Positions 11,673 through 12,540 of a DNA stretch of 12,540 nt are shown here, piece by piece. The DNA lies in assembly GCA_023386115.1 (NCBI GenBank), contig JAEWKL010000837.1, forward strand, positions 1 through 12,540. Reading direction: 5' to 3'. Source of the DNA: Pseudomonadota bacterium. Its GTDB lineage: Bacteria; Pseudomonadota; Alphaproteobacteria; Rhizobiales; Beijerinckiaceae. The position numbers and the translations under genes are program-made. The notes beneath the pieces were generated by a model. It was not told the DNA's origin. It searched no databases and saw only the letters and a list, made by a program, of their open reading frames with translations. Numbering within the stretch: the stretch's first letter is position 1; each line of letters starts with the position of its first letter.

Positions 11673-12540
11673 ATGGCTGGTGGGCCGCTTTATGTATTAG
11701 ATCAATATAAATACTCTTTCGATGGCTCTCTTCCCGGTTTGTCTGGATCCGGTTCGGTAAATATTAGCGGGTCTTTCACGATAAACTTCGATAGAAACTC
11801 AGCCTACGCATTCGGCGGGACGACTGATTTCAAAGTTGATCAATACAACTTTCGGCAAAATGGCGTTCCAAATCAAATCAGAAATCTGGATGGAACAATT
11901 CAATATCGAGTAGACTTTAGCGGCACGAGCTCGTTTTCCAACGAAAACATTGGCATGCTGTTCACTTTCCCCGTCAATGGACGTCTCATTAATAGCTTCG
12001 ACACCGCCCAGTACACAAAGACCGTTTTGGATTACATGACTGTCCCGTCAACGACAAACGCCATGACATATGGCTTGAAAAATCTTGCCGTGACAAGCAG
12101 TTTACTGAGCGAAGCTCCTTGCTTCACGACCGGTACACGCATCCGTACAGCACGCGGCGAGATAGCCGTTGAGAATCTCAAAATCGGAGATCATGCAATA
12201 ACTGTTTCCGGTGCATTGCGTCCGGTTATTTGGATTGGCCACCGCGATCTCGCCACACCGGCCCGGTTTCTCCGCTACGATCTACAGCCGGTCCGCATCC
12301 GCGCCGGCGCCTTCGGGCCGGGCCTTCCCACCCGCGACCTCTTCCTCTCACCCGGGCATCCCGTGCTGGTCGGCGCCGGCGTGGACGGCGAGGGCGGGCA
12401 CCTCGTCCCGATCATGGGCCTGATCAACGGCACCAGCATCGCGCGCGAGCCGGTGACGGCCGTCACCTACTGGCATGTCGAGCTCGACAGCCACGACATC
12501 CTCCTCGCCGAGGGCCTGCCCGCCGAGAGCTATCTCGACT
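11673..12540 (+). CDS. Hint-domain (Hint_2) protein, 5' part; runs off the window
   Basis: 289 codons visible and no stop. Residues 1-145 have no signal peptide and are rich in Ser, Gly, Asn and aromatic residues, beta-like (SFDGSLPGLSGSGSVNISGS, AYAFGGTTDFKVDQYNF); no family recognised. From residue 150 a Hint domain begins: APCFTTGTRIRTARGEIAVE with the nucleophile-type Cys150, VENLKIGDHAITVSG, RPVIWIGHR, PVRIRAGAFGPGLPTRDLFL, SPGHPVLV with His229, and YWHVELDSHDILLAEGLPAE. This pattern matches the Hint_2 family found in many alphaproteobacterial secreted or surface proteins, where the Hint module is C-terminal. In inteins and Hedgehog the first Cys starts peptide cleavage; activity here is not shown. 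GC changes sharply near 12200 (26 and 22 of 60 at 11701-11760 and 11821-11880; 40 and 47 of 60 at 12241-12300 and 12361-12420). Confidence 0.85.
   Translation, partial: MAGGPLYVLDQYKYSFDGSLPGLSGSGSVNISGSFTINFDRNSAYAFGGTTDFKVDQYNFRQNGVPNQIRNLDGTIQYRVDFSGTSSFSNENIGMLFTFPVNGRLINSFDTAQYTKTVLDYMTVPSTTNAMTYGLKNLAVTSSLLSEAPCFTTGTRIRTARGEIAVENLKIGDHAITVSGALRPVIWIGHRDLATPARFLRYDLQPVRIRAGAFGPGLPTRDLFLSPGHPVLVGAGVDGEGGHLVPIMGLINGTSIAREPVTAVTYWHVELDSHDILLAEGLPAESYLD

Overview
The window is GC-rich chromosomal or plasmid DNA from an alphaproteobacterium. The gene styles (class III cyclase fused to a sulfatase-modifying-type domain, DUF4399 protein, HAMP chemoreceptor, Hint_2-type protein, many very small orphan genes) fit Methylobacterium or a close relative. 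That assignment is inference from family resemblance; no rRNA or housekeeping marker is present.

Layout. (1) 1-1597: a poorly conserved accessory stretch with one hypothetical gene (81-761, +), a convergent 67-residue helical protein (782-985, -), and about 600 bases with no convincing gene. (2) 1598-3653 (-): a two-gene operon of a membrane-spanning adenylate cyclase with an outside FGE-like domain, followed 13 bases later by a secreted DUF4399 protein. (3) 3919-5292 (+): a run of very small genes, comprising an 80-aa protein, a TTG-started 91-aa protein one base behind it, a ribosome-modulation-factor (RMF/CrpP)-like protein, a small acidic/disordered protein split between two frames, and a 55-aa protein that is essentially one DnaJ-type zinc site. 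(4) 5488-7578 (-): a 696-aa methyl-accepting chemotaxis protein whose sensor half has clearly lower GC than its signalling half. (5) 7579-8872: an AT-rich promoter region, a possible 55-aa gene, a 43-residue stump of umuC, and a divergent 77-aa conserved protein. (6) 8873-11345 (-): remains of a phage-tail-like block, with a 3' fragment of an Ala-rich tail gene, a 174-aa-equivalent gene broken by an amber codon and two G-run frameshifts, and a coupled 594-aa beta-helix tailspike-like protein that carries a Sec signal peptide. (7) 11346-12540 (+): a 98-base fragment duplicating the end of the 77-aa gene, an AT-rich region with a near-consensus sigma70 promoter inside a dyad, and the first 289 codons of a Hint-domain protein that runs off the window.

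Taken together this looks like an accessory region assembled by repeated insertion and deletion. There are truncated genes (umuC, tail gene, duplicated fragment), frame-broken genes, and three genes with a strong internal composition change (chemoreceptor, tailspike, Hint protein). The most interesting parts are the secreted tailspike-like protein, the Hint protein with its dyad promoter and composition switch, the 98-base repeat whose differences are almost all synonymous, and the set of tiny stress-type proteins. I do not see a CRISPR array, tRNA, rRNA, intact transposase, integrase or toxin-antitoxin pair that I could support.
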